DNA of 64,000 nt from GCA-2748575 sp965222725 (GCA_965222725.1 OZ244969.1:3286001-3350000), one strand, 5' to 3'; numbered from the stretch's first letter, positions 34,918 to 44,401 are shown. Notes: generated by a model not told the origin, from the sequence alone. Translations and numbers: made by a program.

Positions 34918-35517
34918 TTAATCTTCAGCCCCCGGTTTGGTCGGTTCTTTATCTTCGCTGTTAACTTCGGTCATGTAACGTGACAGGTGCACAAACTGCA
35001 GAATAAAAAAGCCCAGGTTCAGCAGTGTCAAGCCGATCAGTTTGAAGGTCACCCAGGTGTCTTCATCATAATTGAAAGCGACATAAAGATTGAGAAGCCC
35101 CAGCATGATAAAAAACATTACCCAGGTCAGATTCAGCCAGGGCCAGTGAGATCTGGGCAGATCGATTTCCAGATGAGGGGCCTGTTTTAGCAGACCATTA
35201 ATCATTTTTTCCAGCAGTGTTTCTTTCCCCAGCAACTGGCTGCCCAGAAATACCAGGGCGAACAGCCAGTTCACCACGGTGGGCTTCCATTTGATGTACA
35301 CCGGGTCATTAAGAAAAATCGTAAAGCCACCGAAAACAAGCAGTATCAAAAATGTATAGAGGTGAACCTTTTCTACCTGGCGGCGACGGGCATAATCAAA
35401 TGCCAGCTGTATTGCCGAGGCGCCAATCAATACGCCGGTGGCCAGAATCATATCCTTGGTAAAAAAATAAACGCCCGCGAACACCAAGACCGGGAAAAAA
35501 TCGAAAAGTTGCTTCAT
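34918..35517 (-). CDS. yciB: Septation protein A family membrane protein YciB
   Basis: 199 residues, five or six transmembrane helices. The N terminus MKQLFDFFPVLVFAGVYFFT and GLLNLYVAFNYDEDTWVTFK match YciB/IspA. The protein acts in the inner membrane, in cell-division and envelope maintenance. It ends in a charged cytoplasmic tail (DKEPTKPGAED). Divergent from the PHP gene. Confidence 0.93.
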   Translation of the reverse strand: MKQLFDFFPVLVFAGVYFFTKDMILATGVLIGASAIQLAFDYARRRQVEKVHLYTFLILLVFGGFTIFLNDPVYIKWKPTVVNWLFALVFLGSQLLGKETLLEKMINGLLKQAPHLEIDLPRSHWPWLNLTWVMFFIMLGLLNLYVAFNYDEDTWVTFKLIGLTLLNLGFFILQFVHLSRYMTEVNSEDKEPTKPGAED

Positions 35518-35600
35518 TTACTCCAGAACCCTCACAACATTTTGCCGCCAATGATAGAATATTTGACCACATTAAGCACGAAGCAACGCACAATCCCGCA

Positions 35601-36440
35601 ATGATCAATCAATACGACCTGCACACACATACCACCTGCTCTGATGGCACCCTGACACCTGAGGCGCTGGTACAGCTTGCTGCCGATATCGGCCTGCAAT
35701 GGCTGGCAATTACCGATCACGACACGGTGGCTGGCGTGGGCTTGGCCAGAAAGTGTGCAGAGCCACTGGGGGTGAATCTGATCTCCGGTGTGGAGATATC
35801 CTGCACCTGGTCCAATATGGAAATCCATATTGTGGGGTTGCAGGTAGATGAAGCCAATGCCGACTTTGTGCAGCATCTGGAGGGGCAGGGCGAGAGACGC
35901 TACGAGCGGGCCCGGCGCATCTGCGAGCGGCTGGCGAAGCTGGGCCATGAAGACCTTTACGACAAAGTGCTGGAGCAAGCGGATGGTGGCCCGCCGGGCC
36001 GACCGGATATTGCAAGGGTGTTGCTGGATGAGGGCATCTGCAAAACCATGAACGAGGCGTTTCGCAAGTACCTGGCCCTGGGAAAGCTCGCCTATGTAAA
36101 AACCGACTGGCCGGAAATTGAGACAGCTGTGCAGTGGATTCATGCTGCAGGCGGTGTGGCGGTGCTGGCCCATCCGTCCCGATATAAATTGACACGAATG
36201 AAACTTTCACGTCTTATAGCCCACTTTCAGGCGGCGGGCGGCGATGCGCTTGAGGTGGTCACCACCGGGCAGGACCCCAGCAAAACCGATCAGATGGCAC
36301 GGTTTGCCGAGGAATACGGCTTGCTGGCCTCCACCGGCAGCGATTTTCACAGTCCTGCCATGCCCTGGGTGCAGCTGGGCAAGCAGCCGCCGTTACCGAA
36401 ACGCTGCCGGCCGGTATGGCTGGCGTTCCCGGAAAACTAA
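35601..36440 (+). CDS. PHP-domain phosphatase (RNase AM / nucleoside 3',5'-bisphosphatase type)
   Basis: 279 residues of the YciV family, metal-dependent phosphatases that hydrolyse nucleoside 3',5'-bisphosphates and trim RNA 5' ends. Metal-binding motifs: DLHTHTTCSDG at the start, ITDHDTVAG, GVEISCTW, VLAHPSRY and GSDFHSP near the end. The ATG at 35601 has no obvious Shine-Dalgarno, but the N terminus matches the family exactly. The next gene (yciO) starts 26 bp later, the usual neighbour. Confidence 0.92.
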   Translation: MINQYDLHTHTTCSDGTLTPEALVQLAADIGLQWLAITDHDTVAGVGLARKCAEPLGVNLISGVEISCTWSNMEIHIVGLQVDEANADFVQHLEGQGERRYERARRICERLAKLGHEDLYDKVLEQADGGPPGRPDIARVLLDEGICKTMNEAFRKYLALGKLAYVKTDWPEIETAVQWIHAAGGVAVLAHPSRYKLTRMKLSRLIAHFQAAGGDALEVVTTGQDPSKTDQMARFAEEYGLLASTGSDFHSPAMPWVQLGKQPPLPKRCRPVWLAFPEN

Positions 36441-36466
36441 GCATTTGAGAAGAGCGGGTTAGAGCA

Positions 36467-37090
36467 GTGGCACAGATTTTCAGAATCCATCCCGAAAACC
36501 CACAGAAGCGCCTGATCAAGCAGGCTGTGGAGATGATTCACAAGGGAGCCGTGGTGGTGTACCCAACGGACGCTTCCTACGGAATCGGTTGTGCCATTGG
36601 CCAGAAAGCACCGCTGGAAACCATTATCCGCCTGCGCCGGCTGGACAAGAAGCACCACTTTACCATTATGTGCCGGGATCTCTCCGAACTGGCGGTGTAT
36701 GCCAGAGTGGATAACGTGGCCTACCGTTTGCTGCGTAACAACACGCCCGGACCCTACACTTTTATTCTCCGGGCAACCTCAGAAACCCCACGCCGCCTGT
36801 TGCACCCCAAACGTAAATCTGTGGGGCTGCGGATTCCCGACAATCCGGTCGCCCTGGCGCTGCTGGAAGAGCTGGGAGAGCCCCTGCTGACTTCCACCCT
36901 GCAAATGCCGGAAGACGAATACCCCATGATTGACCCGGAGGATATCAATGACCGGATCGGCAATCAGGTTGACCTGATTCTGGACGGTGGCTGGGGTGAG
37001 ATGGAATTTACCACTGTTGTGGACATGTTCGATGACACTTTCGAGGTTCTGCGGGTAGGAAAGGGCGATCCGGCACCCTTCCAGCCCTGA
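36467..37090 (+). CDS. yciO: YciO-type Sua5/YrdC-family protein
   Basis: 207 residues, YrdC-like fold: KQAVEMIHKGAVVVYPTDAS, then LRRLDKKHHFTIMC and KSVGLRIPDNPVALALLEEL with LLTSTLQ. Relatives make threonylcarbamoyl-AMP for tRNA t6A modification; YciO itself is a paralogue with weaker or distinct activity. GTG at 36467 is the start. Genomic position between the PHP gene and trpS supports YciO. Confidence 0.9.
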   Translation: MAQIFRIHPENPQKRLIKQAVEMIHKGAVVVYPTDASYGIGCAIGQKAPLETIIRLRRLDKKHHFTIMCRDLSELAVYARVDNVAYRLLRNNTPGPYTFILRATSETPRRLLHPKRKSVGLRIPDNPVALALLEELGEPLLTSTLQMPEDEYPMIDPEDINDRIGNQVDLILDGGWGEMEFTTVVDMFDDTFEVLRVGKGDPAPFQP

Positions 37091-37183
37091 CGCCGCGGGG
37101 TCTGCAGTGCAGGGAGCCCGGGGGCTGGCCCAAGTTGGTCCAAATAGTCACAACAGCCCCTAACCCAATCGCCTATATGCCGC

Positions 37184-37189
37184 TATAAT
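37184..37189 (+). promoter_or_regulatory. Perfect TATAAT -10 element upstream of trpS
   Basis: TATAAT at 37184-37189, 62 bases before the trpS start, in the 160-bp gap after yciO. The -35 region is poor, so strength is uncertain. Confidence 0.4.
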
Positions 37190-37250
37190 GGCCCACTTAT
37201 TCTTATAATCCATACAAAATCAATCAAGTGTTGAACAACAGGAGTGAATC

Positions 37251-38471
37251 TTGAGCTCAAGTTCAGTGGTCTCTGAACAGCGCGTGTTGTCAGGGATGCG
37301 GCCAACGGGAGCCCTCCATCTGGGGCATTATCACGGAGTACTTCAAAACTGGGTCAAGCTGCAGCACGAATATGAGTGCTTTCTTTTCGTCGCAGACTGG
37401 CATGCCCTGACCACCCATTACGAAGACCCCCGCGTGATCGAGGAATCCGTCTGGGACATGGTGATTGACTGGCTGGCAGCCGGCATCAATCCCGGGTCGG
37501 TAACCCTGTTTATTCAGTCCCGTGTGCCGGAGCATGCCGAGCTTCACCTGTTGCTGTCCATGATGACGCCGCTGGGCTGGCTGGAACGGGTGCCTACCTA
37601 CAAGGACCAGCAGGAGCAGCTCAAGGAAAAAGACCTGGCTACCTACGGCTTTCTGGGTTACCCGCTGCTGCAAAGTGCCGATATTCTGATTTACCGGGCC
37701 GGGCACGTACCCGTGGGCGCGGATCAGGTGGCGCACGTGGAAATGACCCGGGAAATTGCCCGGCGCTTTAACCATCTGTATGGCCGCGAGCCGGGGTTCG
37801 AGGAGCTGGTGGAGCAGGCCATTGCCAAAATGGGCAAGAAAAACGCCAAACTCTACCGCAAGCTGCTGAAACAGTTTCAGGAGCAGGGGGATGAAGAAGC
37901 CCTGTTGACCGCCCACGCCCTGGTGCGGGATCAACAGAACATCGCCCTGGCAGACAAAGAGCGCCTGCATGGATTTATTGAAGGCAGCGGCAAGGTGATT
38001 CTGCCCGAGCCCAAAGCCATGCTCACCCCGGCCTCAAAAATGCCTGGACTTGATGGGCGAAAAATGTCCAAATCCTATAACAACACCATTTCCATGCGGG
38101 AAGCACCGGAAAAGGTGGACGAAAAAATCCGTACCATGCCCACCGACCCGGCCCGCGTGCGTCGCACCGATCCCGGAGATCCGGAAAAGTGCCCTGTATG
38201 GCAGTGGCACCAGGTGTACAGCGATGATGACACCCTGACCTGGGTAAAGCAGGGCTGTACCAGTGCCGGCATTGGCTGTCTGGATTGCAAAAAACCCCTG
38301 ATCAAATCCGTACAGGAAGAGCTGGCGCCCATTCACCAGCGGGCCCAGGATTACCTGAGCAACCCGGATCTGGTGAAGAGCATTGTGGCGGAAGGCTGTG
38401 AAAAAGCCCGGGAAGCCGCCAAGCAGACATTGGAAGAAGTGCGCGACGCCATGGGGCTGGCGTACCGCTAG
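37251..38471 (+). CDS. trpS: Tryptophan--tRNA ligase
   Basis: Charges tRNA-Trp. Class I synthetase motifs: TGALHLGHYHG (HIGH) and GRKMSKSYNN (KMSKS). 406 residues, longer than the E. coli enzyme (334). The extra length includes a Cys-bearing segment, CTSAGIGCLDCKKPLI, typical of the long form found in pseudomonads and relatives. TTG at 37251 is chosen as the start because AGGAG lies 7-11 bases upstream and there is no ATG that fits. The order trpS-scpA-scpB is that of pseudomonads. Confidence 0.95.
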   Translation: MSSSSVVSEQRVLSGMRPTGALHLGHYHGVLQNWVKLQHEYECFLFVADWHALTTHYEDPRVIEESVWDMVIDWLAAGINPGSVTLFIQSRVPEHAELHLLLSMMTPLGWLERVPTYKDQQEQLKEKDLATYGFLGYPLLQSADILIYRAGHVPVGADQVAHVEMTREIARRFNHLYGREPGFEELVEQAIAKMGKKNAKLYRKLLKQFQEQGDEEALLTAHALVRDQQNIALADKERLHGFIEGSGKVILPEPKAMLTPASKMPGLDGRKMSKSYNNTISMREAPEKVDEKIRTMPTDPARVRRTDPGDPEKCPVWQWHQVYSDDDTLTWVKQGCTSAGIGCLDCKKPLIKSVQEELAPIHQRAQDYLSNPDLVKSIVAEGCEKAREAAKQTLEEVRDAMGLAYR

Positions 38472-38480
38472 AGGTTATTC

Positions 38481-39479
38481 ATGTCGGAACAGACGCCAGA
38501 CTCACAAGAGCAACAGGAACAGGAAGCGCAGCAGCAAGCCGCCGATCACGCGGTGCCGGAAACTGCAGCAGAAACCGCCGCAGAAACGGCGGCAGATCAG
38601 CCGGAAACGGCCGCCGCTGCCGAGCCAGAGGGTGCAGCGCCCCTGCAGGCAGAGATGCCGTTTGCTATTGTGCAGGGTCAGGCCATTACCGAGCTGCCCA
38701 AAGATCTGTACATTCCACCCGATGCACTGGAAGTGATTCTGGAGGCCTTCGAAGGGCCTCTGGATTTGTTGCTGTACCTGATCAAGCGTCAGAACCTGGA
38801 CGTGCTCAATATCCCGGTGTCCCAGATTACCCGCCAGTACATGCAGTACGTGGAACTGATGAAGTCCCTGAATCTGGAGCTGGCGGCAGAATACCTGGTA
38901 ATGGCGGCTCTGCTGGGGGAAATCAAATCCCGCAGTCTGCTGCCTCGTCAGGAAGAAGCGGAAGACGATGAACTGGATCCGCGGGCGGAATTGATCCGCC
39001 GACTGCAGGAATACGAGCGCTATAAAAAAGCGGCCGAGGATATGGATGAGCTGCCCCGGGTGGGCCGCGATACCTATGTCAGCCAGGCCCAGCCACCGGA
39101 TTTCAAGCGTGAAAAGGCGCACCCCGAAGTGGATCTGCGGGAAGTGTTGCTGGCCTTCAGGGAAGTGCTGCACCGGGCGGATATGTTTGAAAGCCACCAG
39201 GTTCACCGGGAAAAACTGTCTACCCGGGAGCGTATGGCTCAGGTGCTGGACCAGATCAAGGGCCAGAAGTTCGTGCCTTTTGTCAGCCTGTTCCAGGTGG
39301 AAGAAGGGCGCCTTGGGGTGGTCGTAACTTTCCTGGCGGTGCTGGAACTGGTGAAAGAGTCCCTGCTGGAGCTGGTGCAGAGCGAAAATTTTGGTGCTAT
39401 TCACGTCAAGGCCCGGGTGTCTGATGCGGAAGAACATTTTGAACTGGAAGCAGGTAGCGATGGGGAGTTATTGGTTTAA
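38481..39479 (+). CDS. scpA: Segregation and condensation protein A
   Basis: 332 residues. Kleisin subunit of SMC-ScpAB, which compacts and segregates the chromosome. The ScpA core runs from about residue 75: LEVILEAFEGPLDLLLYLIK, NLELAAEYLVMAALLGEIKS, and the C-terminal winged helix. An unusual 75-residue N-terminal extension rich in Glu, Gln and Ala (repeats such as ETAAETAAETAA) precedes it. AGAGG before the ATG. It overlaps scpB by one base. Confidence 0.92.
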   Translation: MSEQTPDSQEQQEQEAQQQAADHAVPETAAETAAETAADQPETAAAAEPEGAAPLQAEMPFAIVQGQAITELPKDLYIPPDALEVILEAFEGPLDLLLYLIKRQNLDVLNIPVSQITRQYMQYVELMKSLNLELAAEYLVMAALLGEIKSRSLLPRQEEAEDDELDPRAELIRRLQEYERYKKAAEDMDELPRVGRDTYVSQAQPPDFKREKAHPEVDLREVLLAFREVLHRADMFESHQVHREKLSTRERMAQVLDQIKGQKFVPFVSLFQVEEGRLGVVVTFLAVLELVKESLLELVQSENFGAIHVKARVSDAEEHFELEAGSDGELLV

Positions 39480-40435
39480 TGGCTGCTGAAAATCCCGAAG
39501 AAATGGAACAAAAAGAAGAACAGAACGAACAGCCGGAAGCGACGGAGCCTGTGGCGGAAACCCCTGCACCAGAGGCTGATTCTGAATCCGGTGCCGAGCT
39601 CGTAGCCGAGTCTGGTGAGGAAACCCCGCCGGAAGCCGGGCCTGATACAGCGGCAAGCAGTGATTCGGGGGATGACGCCGAGTCAGATTCGGTGCTGTCT
39701 GAAAGCGAATCAGCCGCCGATGCGCCGGACCTGGAAAAGCTGAAAAAAATCGTGGAAGGCGCTATTTTTGCCGCCACAAAACCCATGACCGTGGATCACC
39801 TGGGGGCCCTGTTCGGCGAGGATGAGCGGCCTTCCCGCGAAGATTTCCGTGCCGTACTGGCTGCCTTGACGGAAGAATATGCCGATCGCGGCGTTATGCT
39901 GAAAGAGGTTTCTTCCGGCTTCCGCTTTCAGGTGCGTGAAGATGTGGGCCAATGGGTCAGCCGCCTGTGGGAGGAAAAACCCGCCCGCTATTCCCGCGCA
40001 CTGCTGGAAACCCTGGCGCTCATTGCCTACCGGCAGCCTATCACCCGGGGTGAAATCGAAGAGATCCGCGGTGTCAGCACCAGCTCCAATATCATGAAAA
40101 CCCTGCAGGAGCGGGACTGGATTCGTGTGGTGGGCCATCGTGATGTGCCAGGCCGCCCGGCCATGTACGCGACTACCCGCCAGTTCCTGGATCACTTCAA
40201 TCTGAAAAATATTGATGAGTTGCCCTCTCTGGCAGAAATCCGGGACCTGGATGAGATAAACCGTGAGCTGGATCTTGGCAGCGACGAAACCGTGAAACCG
40301 GAAACTGTTGAGTCAGAGAGTGAGTCTGCCGACGCCACCGAAGGGGAAGCGTTAGAGGGTGTGGACGCTGATTCGGACTCAGAAAATGATCAACAAACAG
40401 AGGTGGAATCCAAAGAAACTAGTTATACTAGTTAG
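39479..40435 (+). CDS. scpB: Segregation and condensation protein B
   Basis: 318 residues; partner of ScpA. The winged-helix core is about residues 85-250: KKIVEGAIFAATKPMTVDHL, EVSSGFRFQVREDVGQWVSR, LALIAYRQPITRGEIEEIRG, and VVGHRDVPGRPAMYATT. It has acidic Ser/Asp/Glu-rich extensions at both ends (about 80 and 60 residues), absent from the minimal family. The ATG overlaps the scpA stop (TAATG). No smc gene is in the window. Confidence 0.93.
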   Translation: MAAENPEEMEQKEEQNEQPEATEPVAETPAPEADSESGAELVAESGEETPPEAGPDTAASSDSGDDAESDSVLSESESAADAPDLEKLKKIVEGAIFAATKPMTVDHLGALFGEDERPSREDFRAVLAALTEEYADRGVMLKEVSSGFRFQVREDVGQWVSRLWEEKPARYSRALLETLALIAYRQPITRGEIEEIRGVSTSSNIMKTLQERDWIRVVGHRDVPGRPAMYATTRQFLDHFNLKNIDELPSLAEIRDLDEINRELDLGSDETVKPETVESESESADATEGEALEGVDADSDSENDQQTEVESKETSYTS

Positions 40436-40597
40436 CGAGTGGGCACCTGTGGCCATGGTAACAAGCTCCCCGTGAGGGGATGCCCCGAATGCCTCCGGCG
40501 GTAAGCAACCAAAGCTGTAGCAAATTGTTTCGCAATCTTGTCGCTTTGTTAAAACCGTCCTCCGGGTGGCAAATAAGTGGTATTCTTCTTGTTATGG

Positions 40598-40610
40598 CCG
40601 TGTGACACGG
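40598..40610. repeat. Small inverted repeat upstream of rluB
   Basis: CCGTGT-G-ACACGG, 6-bp arms, in the 284-bp gap between scpB and rluB. The rest of this gap shows no gene and only weak structure (CCCC-GTGA-GGGG near 40470). Confidence 0.35.
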
Positions 40611-40719
40611 GCCTCTCTCCTGTTCAGATTAACCTGCAGATCTACGAATTCCCGGCTGCGCCTGTCAGCCTCGTGGGTATGCGACGTTTTGCCTTTTGGG
40701 TGAAGGAACCTTCAGTTGT

Positions 40720-41559
40720 ATGAGTGAAAAAATCCAGAAAGTATTGGCCAGAGTGGGGCTTGGCTCCCGGCGCGCAATGGAAGACCTTATTCTTGAGGGG
40801 CGGGTGAGCGTCAATGGACATGTCGCAAAGCTGGGAGACCGTGTGTCTGAAACCGACCAGCTTCGGGTTGATGGTCGCCCCGTTAAATTCAATTCGGCGG
40901 AGGAATCCCGCCGCCGTGTGATTCTGTATTACAAGCCCGAAGGGGAAGTCTGCACGCGCACAGACCCGGAAGGCCGCCCGACAGTGTTTGATCGTTTGCC
41001 AAAATTGAAGAACGAGCGCTGGGTGGCCATCGGTCGCCTGGATATTAACTCTCAGGGCTTGCTGTTGTTTACCACTGATGGCGACTTTGCCAATTGCCTG
41101 ATGCACCCTTCATCAGAAGTTGAACGTGAATACGCGGTGCGGGTTCATGGTGAAGTGACCAATGAAATGCTGGAAAACCTGACCACAGGCGTACAGCTGC
41201 TGGATGGCATGGCGAAATTCGATGAGGTTGTGGATGCCGGAGGCGAGGGCACCAATCACTGGTACCACGTTATCTTGCGGGAAGGTCGCAAGCGCGAGGT
41301 TCGGCGCATGTGGGAATCCCAGGGCGTTCAGGTCAGCCGCCTGATCCGGGTGCGCTACGGATCGGTGCTTTTACCGCGCAATCTTAAAGTGGGCCGCTGG
41401 ATTGAGCTGGAAAAAGAAGTGATTGATGAAATGGCCACAGCGGTTGGCGCCAGTCTCAAGAAGCGTACCGGTTTGTATGGCCGTTCCAAAATGCGCGCCG
41501 AACGCAGTAACGAAAAGCAAACCCGCCGGGGTGGCTATTTGCGTCGCCGCCATTATTAA
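40720..41559 (+). CDS. rluB: 23S rRNA pseudouridine-2605 synthase RluB
   Basis: 279 residues: an S4-type RNA-binding domain (IQKVLARVGLGSRRAMEDLI, then GRVSVNGHVAKLGDRV) followed by the RsuA/RluB-type catalytic domain with GRLDINSQGLLLFTTDGD, which carries the catalytic Asp, and GRKREVRRMWESQG. The tail is basic (KMRAERSNEKQTRRGGYLRR). The ATG at 40720 is used; the frame is open eight codons upstream without a start of family type. It ends at a strong bidirectional terminator. Confidence 0.94.
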   Translation: MSEKIQKVLARVGLGSRRAMEDLILEGRVSVNGHVAKLGDRVSETDQLRVDGRPVKFNSAEESRRRVILYYKPEGEVCTRTDPEGRPTVFDRLPKLKNERWVAIGRLDINSQGLLLFTTDGDFANCLMHPSSEVEREYAVRVHGEVTNEMLENLTTGVQLLDGMAKFDEVVDAGGEGTNHWYHVILREGRKREVRRMWESQGVQVSRLIRVRYGSVLLPRNLKVGRWIELEKEVIDEMATAVGASLKKRTGLYGRSKMRAERSNEKQTRRGGYLRRRHY

Positions 41560-41580
41560 TCGGGCTCAACGTACGTCATT

Positions 41581-41618
41581 AAAAAACGCCGCGCAGCGAA
41601 TACTGTGCGGCGTTTTTT
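41581..41618. terminator. Bidirectional intrinsic terminator between rluB and GGDEF gene
   Basis: AAAAAACGCCGCGCAG, 6-base loop CGAATA, CTGTGCGGCGTTTTTT: a 16-bp stem (10 bp GC-rich core, one G-U) with A-tract and T-tract on either side, so it serves both converging genes. Confidence 0.9.
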
Positions 41619-41642
41619 GCTTTGGTGAGCTTTGGACATTCC

Positions 41643-42590
41643 CTAATTCAACAGGGCTGTCGGGTCAGAAGCCTGGATCTGATTGCGGCCGTTGCGTTTC
41701 GCTTCATATAGCGCCAGATCCGCCCGCTTAACCAGGTCTTCCCGGGTTTCATCACCGATCAGGGTGGCAACACCTACGCTGATGGTAATGGGGATCTCGT
41801 GGTTGTCGTAAATGCAGGACAGCCCCGCAATGGTGGAGCGCAGTCTTTCGGCAATAATTTTGGCACCTGCCAGATCGGTTTTATTCAGAATCAGCACAAA
41901 TTCTTCGCCACCATAGCGGAAGGTCATATCCGCACAGCGGCTGGTGGCCTGCAGTGTTTCGGCCACCGTTTTCAGCACCTTGTCCCCGGCGGCATGGCCA
42001 AAGGTGTCGTTCACTTTCTTGAAGTAGTCGATATCAATCATCAGTAACGATAGCGGCTGCTGATAGCGCGACGACAATTCAAACTCCCGCGCCAGCACAT
42101 TGTCCAGGCAGATGCGGTTACCGGCACCCGTCAGGGAATCAGTCAGGGCCGAGCGAATGGCTTCCTGGTAACGAATGCCATTGCGTAACGGGTAAACCAG
42201 TGAAGCTATCAATTGTTCAATCAGAACCAGCTCTGCCTGATCAAAGCGTTTCCGCTGGCGATAGAAAGACAGTTCGCCCAGGTAGTCGTCTTTGGTTTGC
42301 AGTACATAGTGGGAAGAGTGGCCCGCATTTTTACCCAGCAGAAACTGATAGTTCTGGGCCTTGTGGTCATAGCTCAGGCCATCCACGTTCAGCAGGCGGG
42401 TGAATTCGTTGTAGAAAATCTGCAGGATTTCCGAAAGCTCTATGGTGGTTTGCAGAACCGCATTCAAGCGGGCAGCGTGCAACGCGGCCTGCTTGGTCCG
42501 TTTGTCATCAACCTTGTTTCTGTTGTTGTACACACCCATGAGTTCATGGGTGTCAAAGTCCAGAATCGTCGCTGTCATTGCGGTCGACAT
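41643..42590 (-). CDS. Diguanylate cyclase (GAF-like + GGDEF)
   Basis: 315 residues. Makes the second messenger c-di-GMP from two GTP. C-terminal GGDEF domain (about 150-310): LTGAGNRICLDNVL, LMIDIDYFKKVNDTFGHAAG, and active-site FRYGGEEFVLIL. The inhibitory site RxxD is present five residues before it (RCAD), so product inhibition is expected. The N-terminal 140 residues resemble a GAF-type sensor (LQTTIELSEILQIFYNEFTR). No membrane segment, so cytoplasmic. Confidence 0.92.
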   Translation of the reverse strand: MSTAMTATILDFDTHELMGVYNNRNKVDDKRTKQAALHAARLNAVLQTTIELSEILQIFYNEFTRLLNVDGLSYDHKAQNYQFLLGKNAGHSSHYVLQTKDDYLGELSFYRQRKRFDQAELVLIEQLIASLVYPLRNGIRYQEAIRSALTDSLTGAGNRICLDNVLAREFELSSRYQQPLSLLMIDIDYFKKVNDTFGHAAGDKVLKTVAETLQATSRCADMTFRYGGEEFVLILNKTDLAGAKIIAERLRSTIAGLSCIYDNHEIPITISVGVATLIGDETREDLVKRADLALYEAKRNGRNQIQASDPTALLN

Positions 42591-42813
42591 ACCTTTTGCC
42601 TCTTATGAATTGGCTGGCTTGTTGATTAACGAATAAGCGAAGACCATGCCAATCATAGGGGTAGATCAAAAATTAATCGGGCCTGCCCTCAAAACTGATT
42701 ACACATCAGTATGTTACAGATCCTGAAAAACGCGAGCTTCCGATAGGCAAAAATCTTGAACTGCGGCAATAAAATGACGAACGGTCAGGGATTGTGGGTG
42801 ATATCGGCGTCAG

Positions 42814-42838
42814 AAACCCGGCTCAGCAAGCCGGGTTT
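42814..42838 (-). terminator. Terminator-like hairpin after yciK
   Basis: AAACCCGGCT, 5-base loop, AGCCGGGTTT: a perfect 10-bp stem 51 bases beyond the yciK stop on the minus strand. Another small stem (GCGCT-GCA-AGCGC, 42850-42862) lies between them. The rest of the 298-bp gap to 42591 shows no gene. Confidence 0.7.
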
Positions 42839-42888
42839 GCGATGGTATGGCGCTGCAAGCGCTTGATAATAATACGCTTTCGGTGCCG

Positions 42889-43638
42889 TTATTTGGGCTG
42901 GGCATCCAGGCTTTGGCCGGAAACGCCGATACTGTCTTTACCCATCAGGTAAGTGTACAGCCACATGATGTTTTCCGGGGGGCAAATATTTGCCGGTTCT
43001 TCTGCCGGATAGGCGGATGCTCGCATGGCGGTGCGGGTGGCGCCGGGGTTAATGCAGTTGGCCCGGATGCTGGTGGTGTTTTCCAGTTCGTCTGCAAGTG
43101 TCTGCATCATGCCTTCCACCGCAAACTTGGAAATAGCGTAGGCGCCCCAGTTAGCTCTGCCGTGACGGCCCACCGAGGAAGTGGTGAAGACAATGGAACC
43201 GGCCTCTGATTGTTTCAGCAATGGCAACAGGGTTTTCACCAGTACGAACTGGGAATTGACGTTGATCTTCATCACCTTGTCGAACTGCTCGATCTTGTAG
43301 AACTCCAGGGGGGTGATATCACCCAGCACCGCAGCGTTCAACAACAGGCCATCAAGGCGACCAAAAGTTTCATTGATCTGTTGCGCCAGTTGCTCGTATT
43401 CCAGTGGCGAGGCGGTTTCCAGATTCAGGGGTACAATAGCAGGTTGCGCACCGCCTTCCTGTTCAATCTGATCGTAAACCGCTTCCAGTTTGTCCGGGGT
43501 ACGGCCCAACAGAATAATGGTGGCGCCCAGTCTGGCAAAAGTCAGTGCGGCTGTTTTACCAATTCCATCGCCGGCACCGGTCACCAGAATTATCTTGTCT
43601 TGCAGGAGTCCGTCGGGGGCTTGGTATTCACGAATCAT
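42889..43638 (-). CDS. yciK: YciK-family short-chain dehydrogenase
   Basis: 249-residue SDR with TGAGDGIGKTAAL, LNAA, TTSSVGRHG and YAISK (YxxxK). The sequence and its position directly after the HAD phosphatase match YciK. Substrate unknown. The gene is last of the minus-strand set deaminase-ubiG-mupP-yciK and ends at a hairpin. Confidence 0.9.
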   Translation of the reverse strand: MIREYQAPDGLLQDKIILVTGAGDGIGKTAALTFARLGATIILLGRTPDKLEAVYDQIEQEGGAQPAIVPLNLETASPLEYEQLAQQINETFGRLDGLLLNAAVLGDITPLEFYKIEQFDKVMKINVNSQFVLVKTLLPLLKQSEAGSIVFTTSSVGRHGRANWGAYAISKFAVEGMMQTLADELENTTSIRANCINPGATRTAMRASAYPAEEPANICPPENIMWLYTYLMGKDSIGVSGQSLDAQPK

Positions 43639-43735
43639 AATCTTGCGCTTCTCTTTGTTTTACAAATCTGCATATTCCGCATGTTCTGCCTGTTCCGCAC
43701 GTATTGCGTGGAGCGTGAGTTTAAACAGGCTTTGA

Positions 43736-44401
43736 TCAGAGGAGGCCCTGAATCAGTGATGTTAACTCTTCTGCTGTGTTAACGATATGGTCCGCGTTCC
43801 AATTTTCAGGATTCTGGTCGTCCGGAATATATCCCCAGGTTACGGCAATGGTTTTGTTGCCGGCATTCTTACCCGATTCAATGTCCCGTTGATGATCGCC
43901 AACATACAGGGTGTTTTCCGGGCGTGCACTGATGGCTTCACAGGCTTTGTAGATAGGTTCCGGGTGAGGCTTGCGGTTCTCCACATGGTCCGGACAAATA
44001 GCGATGGCGCAGCGTTCTGCCAGCCCCAGTTGTTCCAGCAGCGGTTCTGTAAAGCGGTGCGGTTTGTTGGTCACAATGCCCCAGGGAATCTGCCGGCTTT
44101 CCAGGTATTCCAGTAACAGTTCAAGACCCGGGAACAGGCAGGTATCCACTGCCAATGCACTCAGATAGCGGTCAAGAAATTCTTCTCTCAGTACTTCAAA
44201 TCCGGCTTCGCCTTCTTTCAGGCCGAAGCCCAGTTCCACCATGGCGCGGGCACCGTTGGAAACCTGGCTGCGGATGGCGTCAGCACTCAGTGGTGGCAGC
44301 TTGTGAGCCTGCCGTTGTTCGTTAAGCACCCGGATAAAATCCGGTGCGGTGTCGATCAGGGTGCCATCAAGATCAAACAGAACGGCATCAAGCGAACTCA
44401 T
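43736..44401 (-). CDS. mupP: HAD phosphatase, MurNAc-6-phosphate phosphatase MupP-type
   Basis: 221 residues with HAD motifs: motif I DAVLFDLDGTLIDT, motif II in IPWGIVTNKP, and motif IV YVGDHQRDIESGKNAG. Annotated in many genomes as phosphoglycolate phosphatase; the position between ubiG and yciK is that of MupP in Pseudomonas, which dephosphorylates MurNAc-6-phosphate in peptidoglycan recycling. Assignment of substrate rests on synteny. It lies 20 bp from ubiG. Confidence 0.82.
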   Translation of the reverse strand: MSSLDAVLFDLDGTLIDTAPDFIRVLNEQRQAHKLPPLSADAIRSQVSNGARAMVELGFGLKEGEAGFEVLREEFLDRYLSALAVDTCLFPGLELLLEYLESRQIPWGIVTNKPHRFTEPLLEQLGLAERCAIAICPDHVENRKPHPEPIYKACEAISARPENTLYVGDHQRDIESGKNAGNKTIAVTWGYIPDDQNPENWNADHIVNTAEELTSLIQGLL

